The notes: generated by a model from the letters alone, not told the origin. DNA of 64,000 nucleotides from Viscum album (GCA_963277665.1 OY728123.1:625516915-625580914), one strand, 5' to 3'; counted from the first letter of the stretch, positions 8,560-21,671 are shown. Numbers and translations: made by a program.

Positions 8560-10040
8560 CTAGTGACTAAGTTGGGATGAAAGTTGACCAAGTTGGGTTT
8601 CAATGTTCTTGAGGCATGAACGGGTGAAGGAGGCAAGATATTCAACAACACTTTCCCATGGATGCATGGAAGAAGAGGCTTGTCCCAAATTGGGATTTCC
8701 TTGATTTTGGTTCTTGGGAAATTGATTCAATTGGTTTGGTAATTGGGAAGGCTCACTAGGATAGTGAAATCTAGGAGGAGGAATATGGGGATTGATCCTT
8801 TGAGGTCTAAGGACAAAAGGGTAAGGTTGTTGGAAGTTACCAACACCATGACTATATTGAAACTGGTTTTGGTTTTGAGGAGGGAATTGAGGGGGATGAG
8901 AGACGGGATTACCATACCTCAGGCCTTGGGTATAGGAAGAAGAGAAGGGCTCATAGTGAGGTTGGTTGAAGATTCTAACAAACTGATCTGATAGTTGAGG
9001 ATTGGTGTTCCGCTGAGCATATGTTGCATTGAGCTCCATTGGGCCAGATGAATTGGATTTATCCTCTTGAAGTTGTGGACATGTGTCAGTTGGATGAGAT
9101 GGAGAGTTGCAGATTCCACAGTTTTTGACAGGTCCAGGAAACATTGATTGCGGAGAAGACGAGGTTGGGGATTTGGTAGCCACAGCTAGTTGTCGCACAA
9201 GACCTGTAAGTTCACTCATCCACTCGGTCATTTTGTTCGGCTCAATTGATTGATTATCATTGGATTGTTTGACTTGAGCATGTGCTAGAGTATGGAATTG
9301 TTGTGTGTTTGCAGCCATGTTACTTATGAGATCTCTTACAGCTGTAGGAGTTTTATCAACAAGAGCACCGCCAGTTGCAGCATCAGTGAGAGTTCTCTTC
9401 GTAGCCAATAAACCCTCATAGAAGTATTGGATCAAGAGTTGGTCAGGGATTTGATGGTGTGGGCAGGTTGTAACAATCCTTTTGAACCTATCCCAGTACT
9501 CATGGAGTGATTCACTTGGGAACTGACAGATACCACTTATTTCCTTTCGGATAGAAGTAGTACAAGAAGCAGGAAAGAATTTCTCTAAGAATAGTCGCTT
9601 CATGTCATTCCATGTGGTTACGGAACCACGAGGAAGGTAGTAGAGCCATGACTTAGAATTTTCAGCTAGGGAGAAAGGGAATGCTCGATGTTTGATTTGT
9701 TATTCGGAAACCCCTTGAGGCTTCATGGTAGAGCACACCACATGGAACTCTTTAAGGTGGAGATGTGGATCCCCACCAGCTAGCCCGTGAATGTATGGGA
9801 GAAGATGAATCAAACCCTATTTGAGTTCGAAGTCAACTTCTATGATTGGATATTGAATACCAAGTGATTGGCAATTCATATCAGGGGCAACGAGTTCTTT
9901 AAGGGTTTTTTCCCTATGATTGGCCATTTCAAATTCAACTGGTTAGATGAGGACTGGTTCTTGAATGAGTTGATTAACTCTTATGTTCCTCCTAAGTTGA
10001 TGAAGTGTTCGCTCAATTTCAGGGTCAAAAAAATCTAAAG
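8560..10040 (-). pseudogene. Athila gag (capsid and nucleocapsid)
   Basis: Structural protein that would form the virus-like particle. Read from the right: DPEIERTLHQLRRN, ANHREKTLKELVAPDM, GGDPHLHLKEFHVVCS, WLYYLPRGSVTTW, then MKRLFLEKFFPASCTTSIRK and LHEYWDRFKRIVTTCPHHQI, the conserved retrotransposon gag core. A CCHC zinc knuckle follows (CGICNSPSHPTDTC, near 9120-9080), then a Q/N/P-rich tail. In-frame stops occur near 9820, 9700 and 9940, so the N-terminal third is already broken. The longest intact piece is 9603-8560. Confidence 0.87.
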
Positions 10041-10368
10041 GATTGTTTGGAAGGCTACAGGGCATTCAGAGAGATTTTGGAAGAAAGAGGAAGATGGGTT
10101 TTTCTTTATTTTTTTTTCAGTTTATGATTTTTCTGAGAAGACGGGTTTTTCTTTGTGTTTTTTTTCAATTTCTTTTTAAAATTTTGTTTTTTTTGGTTTT
10201 TTATTATAATAACAAGAAACTAAAAAATAATTAAAGAACCATCCCTGACAATGGATCCATTTAAAACTTACGGCCGATTTTCACCTATCGACCGTTCAAG
10301 GTTCCGGTGCTCTGCTTATGTGTATAGCAGCACTCGGGTCAAATCCTCGGCGATGATACTTTGAAATA
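10041..10368 (-). other. Athila untranslated leader with possible primer-binding site
   Basis: Non-coding sequence between gag and the putative 5' LTR. On the minus strand the sequence next to the LTR reads TATCATCGCCGAGGATTTG (about 10366-10348), a distant match to the tRNA-Asp type primer site usual in Athila elements. The assignment is weak. The 10120-10230 stretch is T-rich on the plus strand. Confidence 0.4.
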
Positions 10369-12034
10369 GTCGTTTGTTTTTAGTTGATTGTATTCTGATT
10401 GGGGGTTTGTTTGAAGAGCTTAATTGAATTGACTAATTGATTATGATTGATTAAACAAATTGATAATGATTGGGGTGAGTTCATCATTAAGTTAGTTAAT
10501 ATTGTGATATCCTTGAGCTTTTCTTTATATTACATTTAAATTAATACCCATGTCACAAGTTGACGTTGAATTGAATTCCCAAGTGTTAAGGATTTAATCC
10601 AAGCCTTAACATAGCTTAGGGTTCTAAACATGATCATATCTTTATTTATGGTAGTGTATTTATGGTTCCAATAATCCATGGAAACCACACGTTAAACAAA
10701 ACAAGTCATTAATCCATGACTTGCTGAGTCCAATATACACAATGATAATTCAACGAATACTCATCGAGCAAAAGCTCTCAATCGATTAACATAACTAAAT
10801 TAAAACTCACCCCAATGAGAGATTTCCTCATCCATTATGATGTTTATTAATCTGGTAATATATGTTTATGGTGATGAATTATAAAGGGAAGAAAATGAAA
10901 GGGACAAGATAAGAGTAGTGTGCCGAACACACACACGAATTATTTTGAGAATCAAAAATGGAATTTCGATTGAATGAGGATGAAAAATAAGGGACTATAA
11001 TTGAAAATGATTCAAACTATTTTAAGAACATGAATATTATACTACAGAAGGTGGAGAAGAATAATATGTATTGAAGAAGAAACAAGCACTAAAATTTGAT
11101 TGAAATGAAAACTAAGTTACACAATTAAAATTGAAAGAAAACATAAACAAACATAAAAGAGAAGTGGTGGAGAGGTCTATCTTGTTGAAACAAGATCAAG
11201 GAATATCCTCCCAAAACCTTGTAAAGTCTCTAGTAATGCCAAACCTCTTCCTTAAGTTCTGAAGTTCCAACCCTTTTGAAAGGAGAGGAGGGGATGTATT
11301 TACAGCCCAAGGTGGTGGACTGTTTACATTCCAGAAATACCTCTCAACTTGGCTTGAAGATATGGACATTCAGACAGCCGAATATTGAGATATCTCTTTC
11401 TTGAAAGTTGTATATAAAAATGTCTTCTGTCTACTATGATGATTTAGCGTCCATTGGACATATTGAGCCAATGTTATGGCGGTTTTAGTAAAAAATTATG
11501 ATCTGTGCATTTCAATATTGACTTTTTTGAAGTCCATAATGTGAATGGGTTTTTGAATAGGAATATGCCCTCAAATAAAAATCATTTCTTCAACAAAGTT
11601 GGCCGCCAAATCTCCTCTTTCAAACTGAAACATATCATCTCGAATGAAGGGATACATTAGGAGAAATTTCAATATTAGTGTGCTGTTTTTAATTCCCAGG
11701 CAGAATGGTGGGCTAGAGTTCAATGCATCAGTTGGGCCCCTTGTATGTGTGGCTGGGTTATGAAATCTTTATCATGGACCCCTTGAAATGTCCTCCGAAC
11801 TTTGGAGGGGAATTAAGGTATTTGGAATTCTTGATTGAGCCCAGTAATTCAAACTTCATATATGGTCCAGTTTCATCACAGTTTCCTTCGGCCTTCTTGT
11901 GGGGTCTATATGACCCTCTAAATGGACGAATTTTCCAAAGGTGACTTGTAATGAAATGTTTTAATTGGAATTGGAACCTTAAAAACAAGAATCATGCAAT
12001 TTGGATAAGTAGGGTGATAGTTATTGTTAAAACA
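10369..12034 (-). repeat. Putative Athila 5' LTR
   Basis: Non-coding, about 1.67 kb. On the minus strand it would start TGTTTTAACAATAACTATCA and end near CTATTTCAAAGTATCA. A TATA-like TGTAAATACATCCCC near 11300 fits a promoter in a U3/R position. Only one LTR is in the window, so the borders cannot be verified by comparison. The right border is supported by gypsy-2 reverse-transcriptase sequence resuming beyond about 12050. Confidence 0.5.
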
Positions 12035-12049
12035 TTAAACAGACTTGAA

Positions 12050-12835
12050 TCTGGATAAATTCAAATAGTGCCCAAAAATTATATTTAATATTTAAAAATT
12101 AATATTTCACAAAAATTATGCAAATTTCATATAAAATCAGTAAATGGAGTATGTAAAAAGATATTAAAATATTAATAGCATCAACACTACCTTAAAATAT
12201 TCCAAGAACCAATGAAAAATATGTTTCATCAAATCCATAAGCACCTAAGGAGTGTAAGTCAAACCGAATTTCATAACCAAAAATAAAAATACCCATATCA
12301 TATCCTAAATGATGTATTAGGTATATCCTCTTTTTTGAACCACAATTGGTGGTACCCTAACTGTATATCAATCTTGTAAAACCATCATTCCCCTCCAAGC
12401 TGGTAAAAAATGGCATCAATCCTAGGAAAAAGATATTTTTTCTTAACAGTCACATGATTTAACTTCTGATAGTCAATAGAATGTAAAAAACTACCATATT
12501 CCATATTATCAAATAGGATATAAGAATACCATAGTAACACACTAGAAAAAATAAATCATTTAGCCTCTATATCCTCAATCTAAACCTTATGTTACACCAA
12601 CTCCTTAGGTTCCATTCAATAAGATGGCATAGAAATGGGTATCATACTAGGGAGTTGTTCAACAATAAACTCGACCTCTCTCTGGGGTGGTACACTTGGA
12701 AAATAATCTCGAAATACCTCGGGGTATGTACTCACCAATATAGGAATCTTACCTCCCAAACACGTGTCAACGGAATAAAGAAATATCTTTGAAAAATGAT
12801 AGGACATTACCCCAACATAAGGAATAAAAATCCCT
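12050..12835 (-). pseudogene. Gypsy-2 reverse transcriptase, 5' two thirds
   Basis: Read from the right: STYPEVFRDYFPSVPPQREV, EFIVEQLPSMIPISMPSY, MEPKEL, then IDYQKLNHVTVKKKYLFPRI, DAIF, and after frame changes YHQLWFKKEDIPNTSFRI and YGYF. These match the start of chromovirus RT (family pattern: FPDDLPGLPP, PIS-PYRMAP-EL, IDYRQLN, PRIDDLFDQL, YHQLRI-EDIPKTAFRT-YG). The active-site region (about 12190-12130) is barely recognisable. Sequence identity ends near 12035-12050, where the Athila LTR is thought to be inserted. Confidence 0.72.
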
Positions 12836-13039
12836 TACAAACATGAGTGACCCCACATGTAGATAATAATGGTTCCCATTAACAATAACCGTCTATTTTT
12901 GCCTTAACACCAAACAACCAATACATACCGATAATCAAGTAGAATAGGTCAAGATCATGAACCAAAAAGTCTCATTCTACCTCAAATTTAGCTATTATCA
13001 CCTAACACATAGGACACTTAAGACCTTGTTCAGACCTCA

Positions 13040-13200
13040 TTCTCTAAGGTGTGGAAAGATCCAACAAGTACGACATATGTTTTTAATGAAATCCCCACAT
13101 GTCAACTAACTTTGATGATATAAATGAATGAGTATCACCTGTATAAAACAAATCAAGCACCAATGAAGATAAAATAAACATTGTACCTCTATCATTTGTT
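13040..13200 (-). pseudogene. Gypsy-2 aspartic protease remnant
   Basis: The peptide GDTHSFISSKLVDMWGFH near 13150-13090 corresponds to the protease active-site region of chromoviruses (FDSGATHSFIS). A frameshift separates it from the preceding LFD-like residues. Only this short core is recognisable. Confidence 0.55.
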
Positions 13201-13346
13201 GGCCATAATTTATATTCCTCTAGAACATACATACATCCGAATTTTTCTCCATGAACACCCACCTTGGCCTGAGGATTTTACCCACCACCCTTGAAAGCAT
13301 CAGTATGAACTTATGAACCCTTGGTGAGAGTGTATTATTTCCTATT

Positions 13347-14200
13347 TCACTGGGAAATATCTTCACAAAAACACTTCCATTGGCCTAATAATACACAATG
13401 ATGACAAATACTTAGTGCCTCCATACAGTGAGGCCTACTATGACCAGATTGGCCACACTGATAGAAAACAATGTACTGCTGTCTAGATGAGGCCCGTAAG
13501 ATTGGTCCTAAAGAGATCTGCTCACCCTTGAGATTTTTTATGGCTATAAGATACACTACGACTAAAAAATTCACCAACTAAAGCTTCACCCAAACATACC
13601 TTTCAAAATACGTCTACCTCATCCAAAGCTTCTTTGTCAAATACCTCCAAAAATTACATAAGGTGAATGGGAATGAACATCAACCTAATATCACGACTCA
13701 TACCAAACTCTAACAATCCAGCCTTCGGGTATTCTTTAGTAATAATATTTGGTTTTTGATAAACCAACTAATAAAATTTGTAGAATACTCCAGAACAGTA
13801 TGATCCTCCTACTCCAGGTTTTGAAACTCACAGGTCTTTTCCACACACAACATCTCAGGGTAAAACTTATGTTTAAATATTTTCCTAAAAGAATCCTAGG
13901 TAAGGTCCTCATTAAACTTATCTTATACAATAGATTCCCACCATCTCCTTCTTGATTCCTTGAGTATGTATGTGGAAAACCCCACCTTTGAGTCTTCAGA
14001 TTCTTTAATATTTTGAAGATCCTATCAATCTGCTCAAGACACTCCTTAGAATATTGTGGTCCTTTATCACCGTGGAATATAGGTGGATGTAGATTAGTGA
14101 ATTCAGATCCATGAGAAACCACACATCCACGGTTCCCGACCTAGAGTCTGAATAGTACAGATAAGAACTTCTTCTAAACAAGGGTCCACTAGAGGACTAT
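13347..14200 (-). pseudogene. Gypsy-2 gag with CCHC zinc knuckle
   Basis: The 14122-13736 piece begins EFTNLHPPIFHGDKGP and continues LEQIDRIFKILKN, the usual gag core start (L-PP-F-G--DP, L--IE-IF). The 13577-13347 piece contains FYQCGQSGHSRPHCMEALSI, a CX2CX4HX4C nucleocapsid knuckle, followed by a second CHHC-type cluster. At least one frameshift separates them. The knuckle context CGQ-GH-R-C and the order gag, protease, RT on the same strand support a chromovirus. Confidence 0.75.
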
Positions 14201-16389
14201 CCAAAAAAACCTAACTTGTAGCTTCCTCTCTCGGATTTAGAAATGATCTTCTTAGAGGAATTTTATAATAAACCCAATACATTAACCAATTATATCATGA
14301 TCACATTCCAAAAATATTATCACCACTTTCTGAATTAAAACAAAAGCTTTAAAATAAAAATAATTTAAATCATTTAAGAATTCTTATCGATGAGATACAT
14401 TTCAAAAAGGAAAAAGTCAATTAAAATAAACTCCAGATATAGTTCATTAAAATGACACTAAACCCCAAGTCTCAAACCTATTAAAAGTCACTAACCACCC
14501 ATGGTAACTCTGGTTCAGTCACAGAAGTGAGCTGGCCAGGCCCTTTTTCCGCACTTACTATTTGAATTATGATGGTAATAATTCTTGTCTACCCAGGTCA
14601 CAAAACCAGATTTAGGTAGTGTTAACATAGTTAGGATGAGCCTTCCCTTTAATAATAAACTATAAAATACCAACCTAGGTTAATAAAATCATACACCCGA
14701 GCCATACATCACATGGTGAAGTAAAGAAATATAACATAACAAGGTCTTGTAAATAATGAAACAGGACATAAAACCAGTGTACTATATAGATGAAAAAGAT
14801 ACAAACAGATCAATACAATCCAATACAAATTGGATAAACCCAAAAGTATGAATAAAACAAGACAAACATGTCTCTATGTGACCAATAGTTACTTCCAAAC
14901 CACCTCTCTTTGAAGGTAAAGACCAAAGTAGAATCAAACATGCTACAAGATTCCCTTTCCATTACCTGTATCCAACAATACAACATCTACAACTACCCCA
15001 AGAGGAAAATTAGGGTGTGAGAGCAATGCTCAGTAGGATTTGACCATATAATCTATACATGTTCTAATAAAAAGAATAAAATAGTTTTATATTTTAAAAC
15101 AAAAATAGTTTTAAAGAGACTTTTCATAAATCCAATTCACTTATAATTCATTTTACCATTGGTTTTCATAAAATTCTTTAATATTATCCAAAAACAAAAA
15201 TATGAAAAGTATAAGTGATATAAATTGTAAATCGTTTTCATGCATCAAGAGGTTATCAAGTAAACATATATCCATGGAATTATCAGGTGAATCTATGTGA
15301 TAGAAGCCCATATAAAAACATGTGAGCAATAATCCATGACAAAAAAACAATAAGATAAATAACCTTAAATGAAAAAGAACCTCACATTGGGACATAGAAT
15401 ATGGGAAAATTTTATTAGACACTCATGATCATAAATATCCATAATATTGGATCCAACCAATATTGGGTCATCCCTCAATCTATCAATATCCATAAGGTTT
15501 CCTCCTAGTTGTTCCGCACACACTCAGGCTACCTATGTCTCCTTCCCAATACACTCTAGGTTTCTAATGTTCTAACTATCAAATACATTTTAAAACCATG
15601 TTCAGCATTCTGTAAAACATTTTCAAATATAATCCAATCATCTTTGGATTTTGAAAACCCATTTCCAAATCAAGAAAATATGTTTTAAAATAAAAACCCT
15701 TTTCGAAAACATTTTCCTTTTCAATCAATCACTTTTAAAAAATATCACTTAAAATAAATGAAAAACCCAAAGTATTTTTACCAAAATCAATAAGAAATTA
15801 ATTGAATTGACCCATTGTATTTAAACACCTAGCTCAAGCCCGTAAAAACCTAGCTGCATTTGACTATGGTGATTGGAAACCATAGATCATCCTTCTAAAA
15901 ATTAAATTTATCTTATTAAAAATAGAAAATAAATAAAAATTACTAAAAAGAAACTGAAACGAATAAGAGTCAAGGTGGTATAAAGTGGTGTAGGACAATT
16001 GAATCCACTCATACAGTGTTAACACCCTATGAGGTAAAGGACCCATATTCAGAGAAAAAAGAAATCTACATGCCTTGGACTGTCATGGAAGCAAGAAAGT
16101 CAGTGACAGTATTCCATTTACGCCTTGTATAGTGCACATCGATGTAGTTATTCATGACCCCTTAAACCTATGGATGATATATTCCATAGTACATGGGATA
16201 GATCCAAGGCTGCAAAAATAATTTTAAGCCACAAGAGTATCTATTTCAACTACTACAAGGTGAATTTTATTCTAACTACATAATAATAACCTAGTGATCA
16301 TTGCATTATCCTATTATTGTAGATAATATCCACTACAAGGAAGAACAAAAATAAATAACCATTGAACCCCTTGTTTCCTAGATAACCCC

Positions 16390-17000
16390 ACCTCCGTGCA
16401 TATCTCCCTTGATTCATGTGCCATCAATGTTCATCTTAAGGCTTGTTTAGTGGGGAACCCAACAGACCCATTTCCCACACATGATGTTGTAGGTGTTGTT
16501 TTAGGTTGGGGGTCTAGTGAGAAGTGGTTTGATGGAGGTCACATCCTTAAAAACAAGTCACAACTAAATGAAATCAAACAAATCATTTCTGGTTTTGAGA
16601 ATGAGACCTGCTCAAGTACCCAGGACTCCCTTTTGTAGGGCTCTGTTCCACTATTTCCACATAACCCAACAACCTTCCATAATTACGAGTTCTCTCGCAA
16701 CTCTCTCCAAACCCCTAAGCCCTCCTCCTTGAAAACACCACATAATAAAATTGTTACCCAAAGCCTATTGAGTGCTCATTCCAATGAAAACTTTCAAATC
16801 CTGATGCACTATGTTTTCCCAATCACTCTTAAGAAATAGGTGATCAATAATTTTAGTCCTTGGCTCCTTAAAACAAATAAATTTAGAAGACAGGCTCACC
16901 CCTAGTCATTTGATTTTATCTTCCATGGTAAAATCATTGTTCTAAATCCACCACAGCAAACAAATCACCTTTTTGGAATCTCTTTATGATATAGTACTTT
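16390..17000 (-). pseudogene. Possible L1 LINE 3' fragment (RT zinc-binding region and downstream)
   Basis: Minus-strand translations in shifting frames give segments such as LGVSLSSKFICFKEPRTKI and DHLFLKSDWENIVHQDL, which resemble the zf-RVT pattern (C--C--E---HLF--C--A---W) of plant L1 ORF2, although the cysteines are lost. No poly(A) end or target duplication was found. Tentative. Confidence 0.3.
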
Positions 17001-17350
17001 TGCATAAATATCATGCTCCTGGTTCACAACCAAAAGACCAAGTGAAACAATAAACTACAAAGGATAGATACAAAATATTATTTGATCATGAATCTGAAAC
17101 CTAATCGAAACCAAAGAAATATCCTCAACCAAAGGAAAGAATGACTAGAAGGAACGCTTACGTGGAGAAACACAGCGCAACCTCAACAATAATCAATCGC
17201 CAAATAAAATGATCTAGAAGGGTCAGAAGTCTTTAAAAACAACCCTGAGAGCTTCCAAGTCAATAGGGAGAATGGATATAATGAATGAGATAAGAAATCA
17301 TCCATGCAGTACCCTAAAATCCCAAATCTAGACTATTACATGGAATTTAA

Positions 17351-17471
17351 TACCATTGCATGATGTGTAATCCAAGAACATCAAGTAAACCAAAAACCCA
17401 TCACCTTTTTATTAAGAACCTGATTTTTGACACCATTACATGACATGTAATACCTTTATATGGTGTGTAAT
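17351..17471. repeat. Three short imperfect repeats ending in TGTAAT
   Basis: ACCATTGCATGATGTGTAAT (17352), ACCATTACATGACATGTAAT (17432) and ACCTTTATATGGTGTGTAAT (17452) are related 20-mers. The middle one contains the near-perfect palindrome ATTACATGACATGTAAT. They lie in the U3-like part of the gypsy-2 LTR region. Confidence 0.6.
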
Positions 17472-17738
17472 GACCCATCAGACTATAGAAACTATATATT
17501 TTAAGAAGAAAACTCAAAGACTCCACTTTGATCATTACCTGAACATGGGATAAAACCTACCAAGCCTTTAAAACATTTATACCCAGAATCCATTATGTCA
17601 AATAAACATATATCCCTAGAATTTAAGTTAATTTCCCTATTAATGGCTCTACATCCCCAATAATCCCTCAAACAAACCCAAACAAATATGATAAACAAAG
17701 AACAAACACATGAGTTCCATAAAAGTGTAACAGGGTGT

Positions 17739-20700
17739 TACAAGATGGATTCTAACCTTAAATCCTCACACCATAATGAAAATATAATAATAATTGGTCT
17801 ATAAAATATTCAATGAAGAAATAATTAAACTAAATATAATTCTCTATTTTCATAAATTAATTATAAATTATATGTGATGATCATTTCATCTCTGTTCCAG
17901 TGTTTATAACAATTAATCTTTGAATTGATTTCATTGGTCATGATATTCTCCATCTTGTACATATCAGATTATTAATTGATTGTAACAAAATTTCTGAGTT
18001 TCATACTTCCCACTATACTCATTCATTAATCTTTGATCCTTCATTTTTTGACATCTTACTTGATACTTGATAATAATATCTTTGTTATATTCCAAATTAT
18101 TGATAATATGTATCCATGAATAGTGTCTCTGATTCCATTTTTTCATGGACAAACCCAGTCTACCCCAGTCCCAAGCACCCGAGTCAGTCTATGGCAACGC
18201 CCAAAGGGTGTTCGTAATCCTTATAGGATAGAAACTAGTTCCTGGGAATCAAAATGGTACCCTATTAATGATTTTCCAAATAAATCCATCAATTCAATAT
18301 AAAATAACTCAAAAAAATTAACCATAACAACCCATGGTAAAAATATACTTCAAAACATGGAAAAAAGGAGAGTCAAGAACATGTATAAATTGGAATATGA
18401 TGGGGACATATAAGAATATAAAATAGAGTAGATCATATTCTAAAACAAAAACCCAATATAATGAAAAATTTCTACCCATATTTGTGGGACACGGGGCTGA
18501 ACCTCCCACCATGAAACCACCATCACCTAAATAAGATCTGTTATCAAGTGTAAGAGATGCCTCTAAGTGATGCCTTTCTTTTACCTGTTTCTGATAAAAC
18601 AAAGTCTATATACACCCATTGGTTGTATATAGGCTGTGGAAAACTATCATAGTAGTATCCCACCAAGAATTTCATTAATGAACATTGTTAGAAAAAAAAT
18701 TCTAGATTTAATGTAATTTAATTGGAAACATGGTCTTCACATTTTAAATTAAAATAGGAATAATAATAAAAAGACACAGTAAAGAACCATGATACAACCT
18801 TAAGGTAGCTAAGCTGTGGACTCATCCAAAGATCATAATACTCATGATGATCAAACCATTTACAACTATTACCATGAATGATACACTAGGGATGACCAAG
18901 CCAAAGTCTTACATCAAACCACATCTATAAAATAATTTTTTTATTAAGTGTTCTGTTGTAGTCCAAGGTCTAGTGAGGGTGTACCTTTGACAAGTGGTAC
19001 TTTTCCTATTCATCCCACCTAGGAACCTAAGGTTACCAAGTGCTATCCCATTTTCAATAAATAAAATTTCAACTTCTAAGGTATCCAATAAACAAAGCAT
19101 TCCAATTTTCAAACCATTTCCACTCCAAGGCAAAAGGAACAAATTTTAAAATCCATCAGAAATGAACCAATTGTTATAAAAATATCCTTTTTATGCTTAA
19201 AAATAATTAAAACGTGATTAATAAATCTACTAAATCACTTTTAGTTTATCAATCAGTGATGTACCATGAAACTAACTACCTTTAATCATTGCAATCATTG
19301 ACAACTTGATGGAATCATCATGTGAGAGAGAAGGAATACATATGGAAGGAATAAAAGAGCATAAACACTGAAACCTGCACCATTAAATTCATATTACACA
19401 ATTATTAGGACTACATATCCATGGGTAAGAGAAAAACTAAGATAAAAAAGAAAATAAAATCCATGGGAGGGGAGAAGGAGGACCTTACTTCAAGAAATAT
19501 TAGAGAAACTTGATATGTTCTTGATATAAATGTTATGAACCATCCCAGATACCCTATTACTATGATACTTGAGTTTACCCTTACATATCTCTAAGGGAAT
19601 TCATGATCCTAATAGCTTGGAGACTAGCACCTGGTATCACATCCAGATAAATAGGGAACAATTTTTTCTACAAAACAATTGAAGATAAAGATACAAGGTG
19701 ATATTATCAATAATCCACAAGGAGAAGGTACCAGAAAAAAATAGGTAAACAAAACCAAAAATAGTATATCATCAATGTTATCAACAACTGTCAAGATAAA
19801 TATTGTAGATAAACCCATGAAATATTTGGATAACATAGCCACTGTTCACCTCCATCACTACAGATCCCACGAATCTTGTAAATCTTCCACCTCCAAGTGG
19901 TGCATTCCCTTTGCTCGGACCTATCATAAGATAATCTATAAGATCCCAAAGAAAAATATAGGGTGTGAACTAAACATTAAAAGAGGGTATCACTAATTAT
20001 TTCATAAAAATATACCAAACAATAAACCAATTATGATTTCAATTAAAATAAAACATGGAATGAAAATTCAATTACATATTTTTAAGAAAACATGCTTTCA
20101 ATTTCAAAGATTTTGTAGATATATCGAAACAAGATTCATTGACCATTTCATATAATAAATTTATATAAATCAATTGGAATGGAAAAATAGATCTCCAATT
20201 AAGGGAATGAAATCATAAAATCAAAACATATCATGGCACCATAAAATAATCTCTATGATACGTTAGTTTGAATTAATAGGATCCTCGCACTTCTCATTCA
20301 TCAATATGGATCAGGATATGTGTATACACTAGAATCAACACCCAATTATGGGATCCCATTGTGGGAAATCATCTAGATATTGGTTTAGTCAGTGTTTTCA
20401 ATGTCAATACATTGATCGAGAGTCATATTCCTAGAGTTCTTATCCCATTTACCTACTAACTACCATGGATCACATGTGCTTCAATAAATAAATAAATCAA
20501 TAATGGGAAAATTAATCATTTCAAATTAGTTGAAAATATAATTTCCCAATTTTAGTTTTCAACATTCCTTTTTCATTTAAAAACCAAATAAAAGTTTTTA
20601 CAAAAATCATTTCCTTTAAATAAACTTTAAATTTACGAAATTTTACTCTAGGATCAACACCCAATCATTTCCATCCAAGTAATTTTTCAAATCAAACCAT

Positions 20701-21671
20701 CAATTTTCTGAAATCCACCCAGTTTTTTCAATTTCATTGAAATTGGGGGGGTTTATCAATTTTCATAACCATCATAAAAAAAATAAATCATCTCAAATAT
20801 AGGTATTTAATCATTTCAAAACTCATCTCAAATAAATTATTCAATTAAATGTTTCAATTGTAGGAAAATATTTATAGAAAAACCTACCCTTAATCATGAG
20901 ATCAAAAGCACAACCACAATAGGAATGCCAGTGAAGAACAAAGGTAAAAGAGATCAATGAATTAAGTATTGAATCAATATTCATCATAATATGTATTATA
21001 TTAATAAATTACATGATGATATATCACTCTCTAATGACTAGATAATTAGATATCGGTACAAAGCTTGATATAGGAGATCCATTTACCAGGAGGAGATCAA
21101 ACACAAACACTAGAGCGTAGTTCTTCAGAGAGAAAGGTGTTTGAGGGGCCAAAAACAATTCTTGAGAGCCTCCAAGACTAATGAAATAAATTTAGGGTTG
21201 AGATGGGTGCTTATAATATTTAATGGGGGTCCTAGTATTTATAATTAATTTCTTGAGGAAATTAAAAACCGCGTGTATAGTTTGATAGAGTGGCTACTTG
21301 GTTAGGAGTAATTGTACACCATAGCTATGTGCCCCTACTAAACTTCTGTATGGAGTGCATGGATTAGACACATGATTAAACTAACCATGTTCTATACATA
21401 AAAACCATTACTATCCAAGTATGTACGGTTTGGAGGGTTAGCCACACAGTTTGGAAAAACTATGTGCCACCTTCTAGTTGTTTTTCAAAGGGTTTATTGT
21501 TTTCTATGACAAAATAAATGGTTTTCCCTAACCATACTCCATCTGTGATAAACCCCATGATCTTCAAAATAAAATTCAACATCTTAAAAAACAACTTGAA
21601 ATAATCCACTTTCAATTTATAATCAAAACAAGGGTCAATGAATACCTTAGAGAATGTAACAGGATGTTACA
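17739..21671 (-). repeat. Putative 3' LTR of gypsy-H
   Basis: About 3.9 kb of non-coding AT-rich sequence. Its right border is well placed: on the minus strand a polypurine tract (ATGGTGGGGAGGT) is directly followed by TGTAACATCCTGTTACA, an LTR start. The left border is not visible by direct inspection and is set next to the gypsy-2 LTR end. No reliable gene was seen; short frames here are chance. Dispersed ATG/stop-rich sequence and CCCAGTCTACCCCAG-type stretches are typical of long gypsy LTRs. Confidence 0.45.

Larger units (their letters stand above)
5774..12034 (-). mobile_element. Athila-like Ty3/gypsy retrotransposon, split by CACTA-1
   Basis: Decayed gypsy element on the minus strand: 5' LTR (about 12034-10369), leader, gag (about 10040-8560), protease and linker (8560-7135), reverse transcriptase (about 7130-6470) and RNase H (about 6465-5774). 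Integrase and the 3' LTR are missing because CACTA-1 was inserted at 5773/5774; they should continue left of the CACTA. Lineage clues are the gag signature GNVSAITLRSGN and the protease signature DLGASINVMP, both typical of the Athila/Tat group. Several in-frame stops make it inactive. Confidence 0.85.
12035..17738 (-). mobile_element. Gypsy-2: decayed chromovirus-like Ty3/gypsy element, partial
   Basis: Minus-strand gypsy remnant: RT (about 12830-12100), protease (about 13200-13040), gag with zinc knuckle (about 14200-13347), and to the right a long LTR-like non-coding block ending TGTAACAGGGTGTTACA at about 17736. RNase H, integrase and the 3' LTR are absent and probably lie beyond the Athila insertion, outside the window. 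Heavy decay in every frame implies an old copy. Confidence 0.7.
14280..17738 (-). repeat. Putative gypsy-2 5' LTR/leader region with inserted LINE fragment
   Basis: Non-coding LTR-like sequence without a usable frame. The right border TGTAACAGGGTGTTACA (17720-17736) is the reverse complement of a TGTAACACCC LTR start. A GCTCAGTAGG motif at 15031 and the order of landmarks resemble the other gypsy LTRs of the window. GAGAGCTTCCAAGTCAATAG (about 17248) resembles GAGAGCCTCCAAGACTAATG (about 21164) in the neighbouring LTR. The left border is not determined. Confidence 0.45.
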
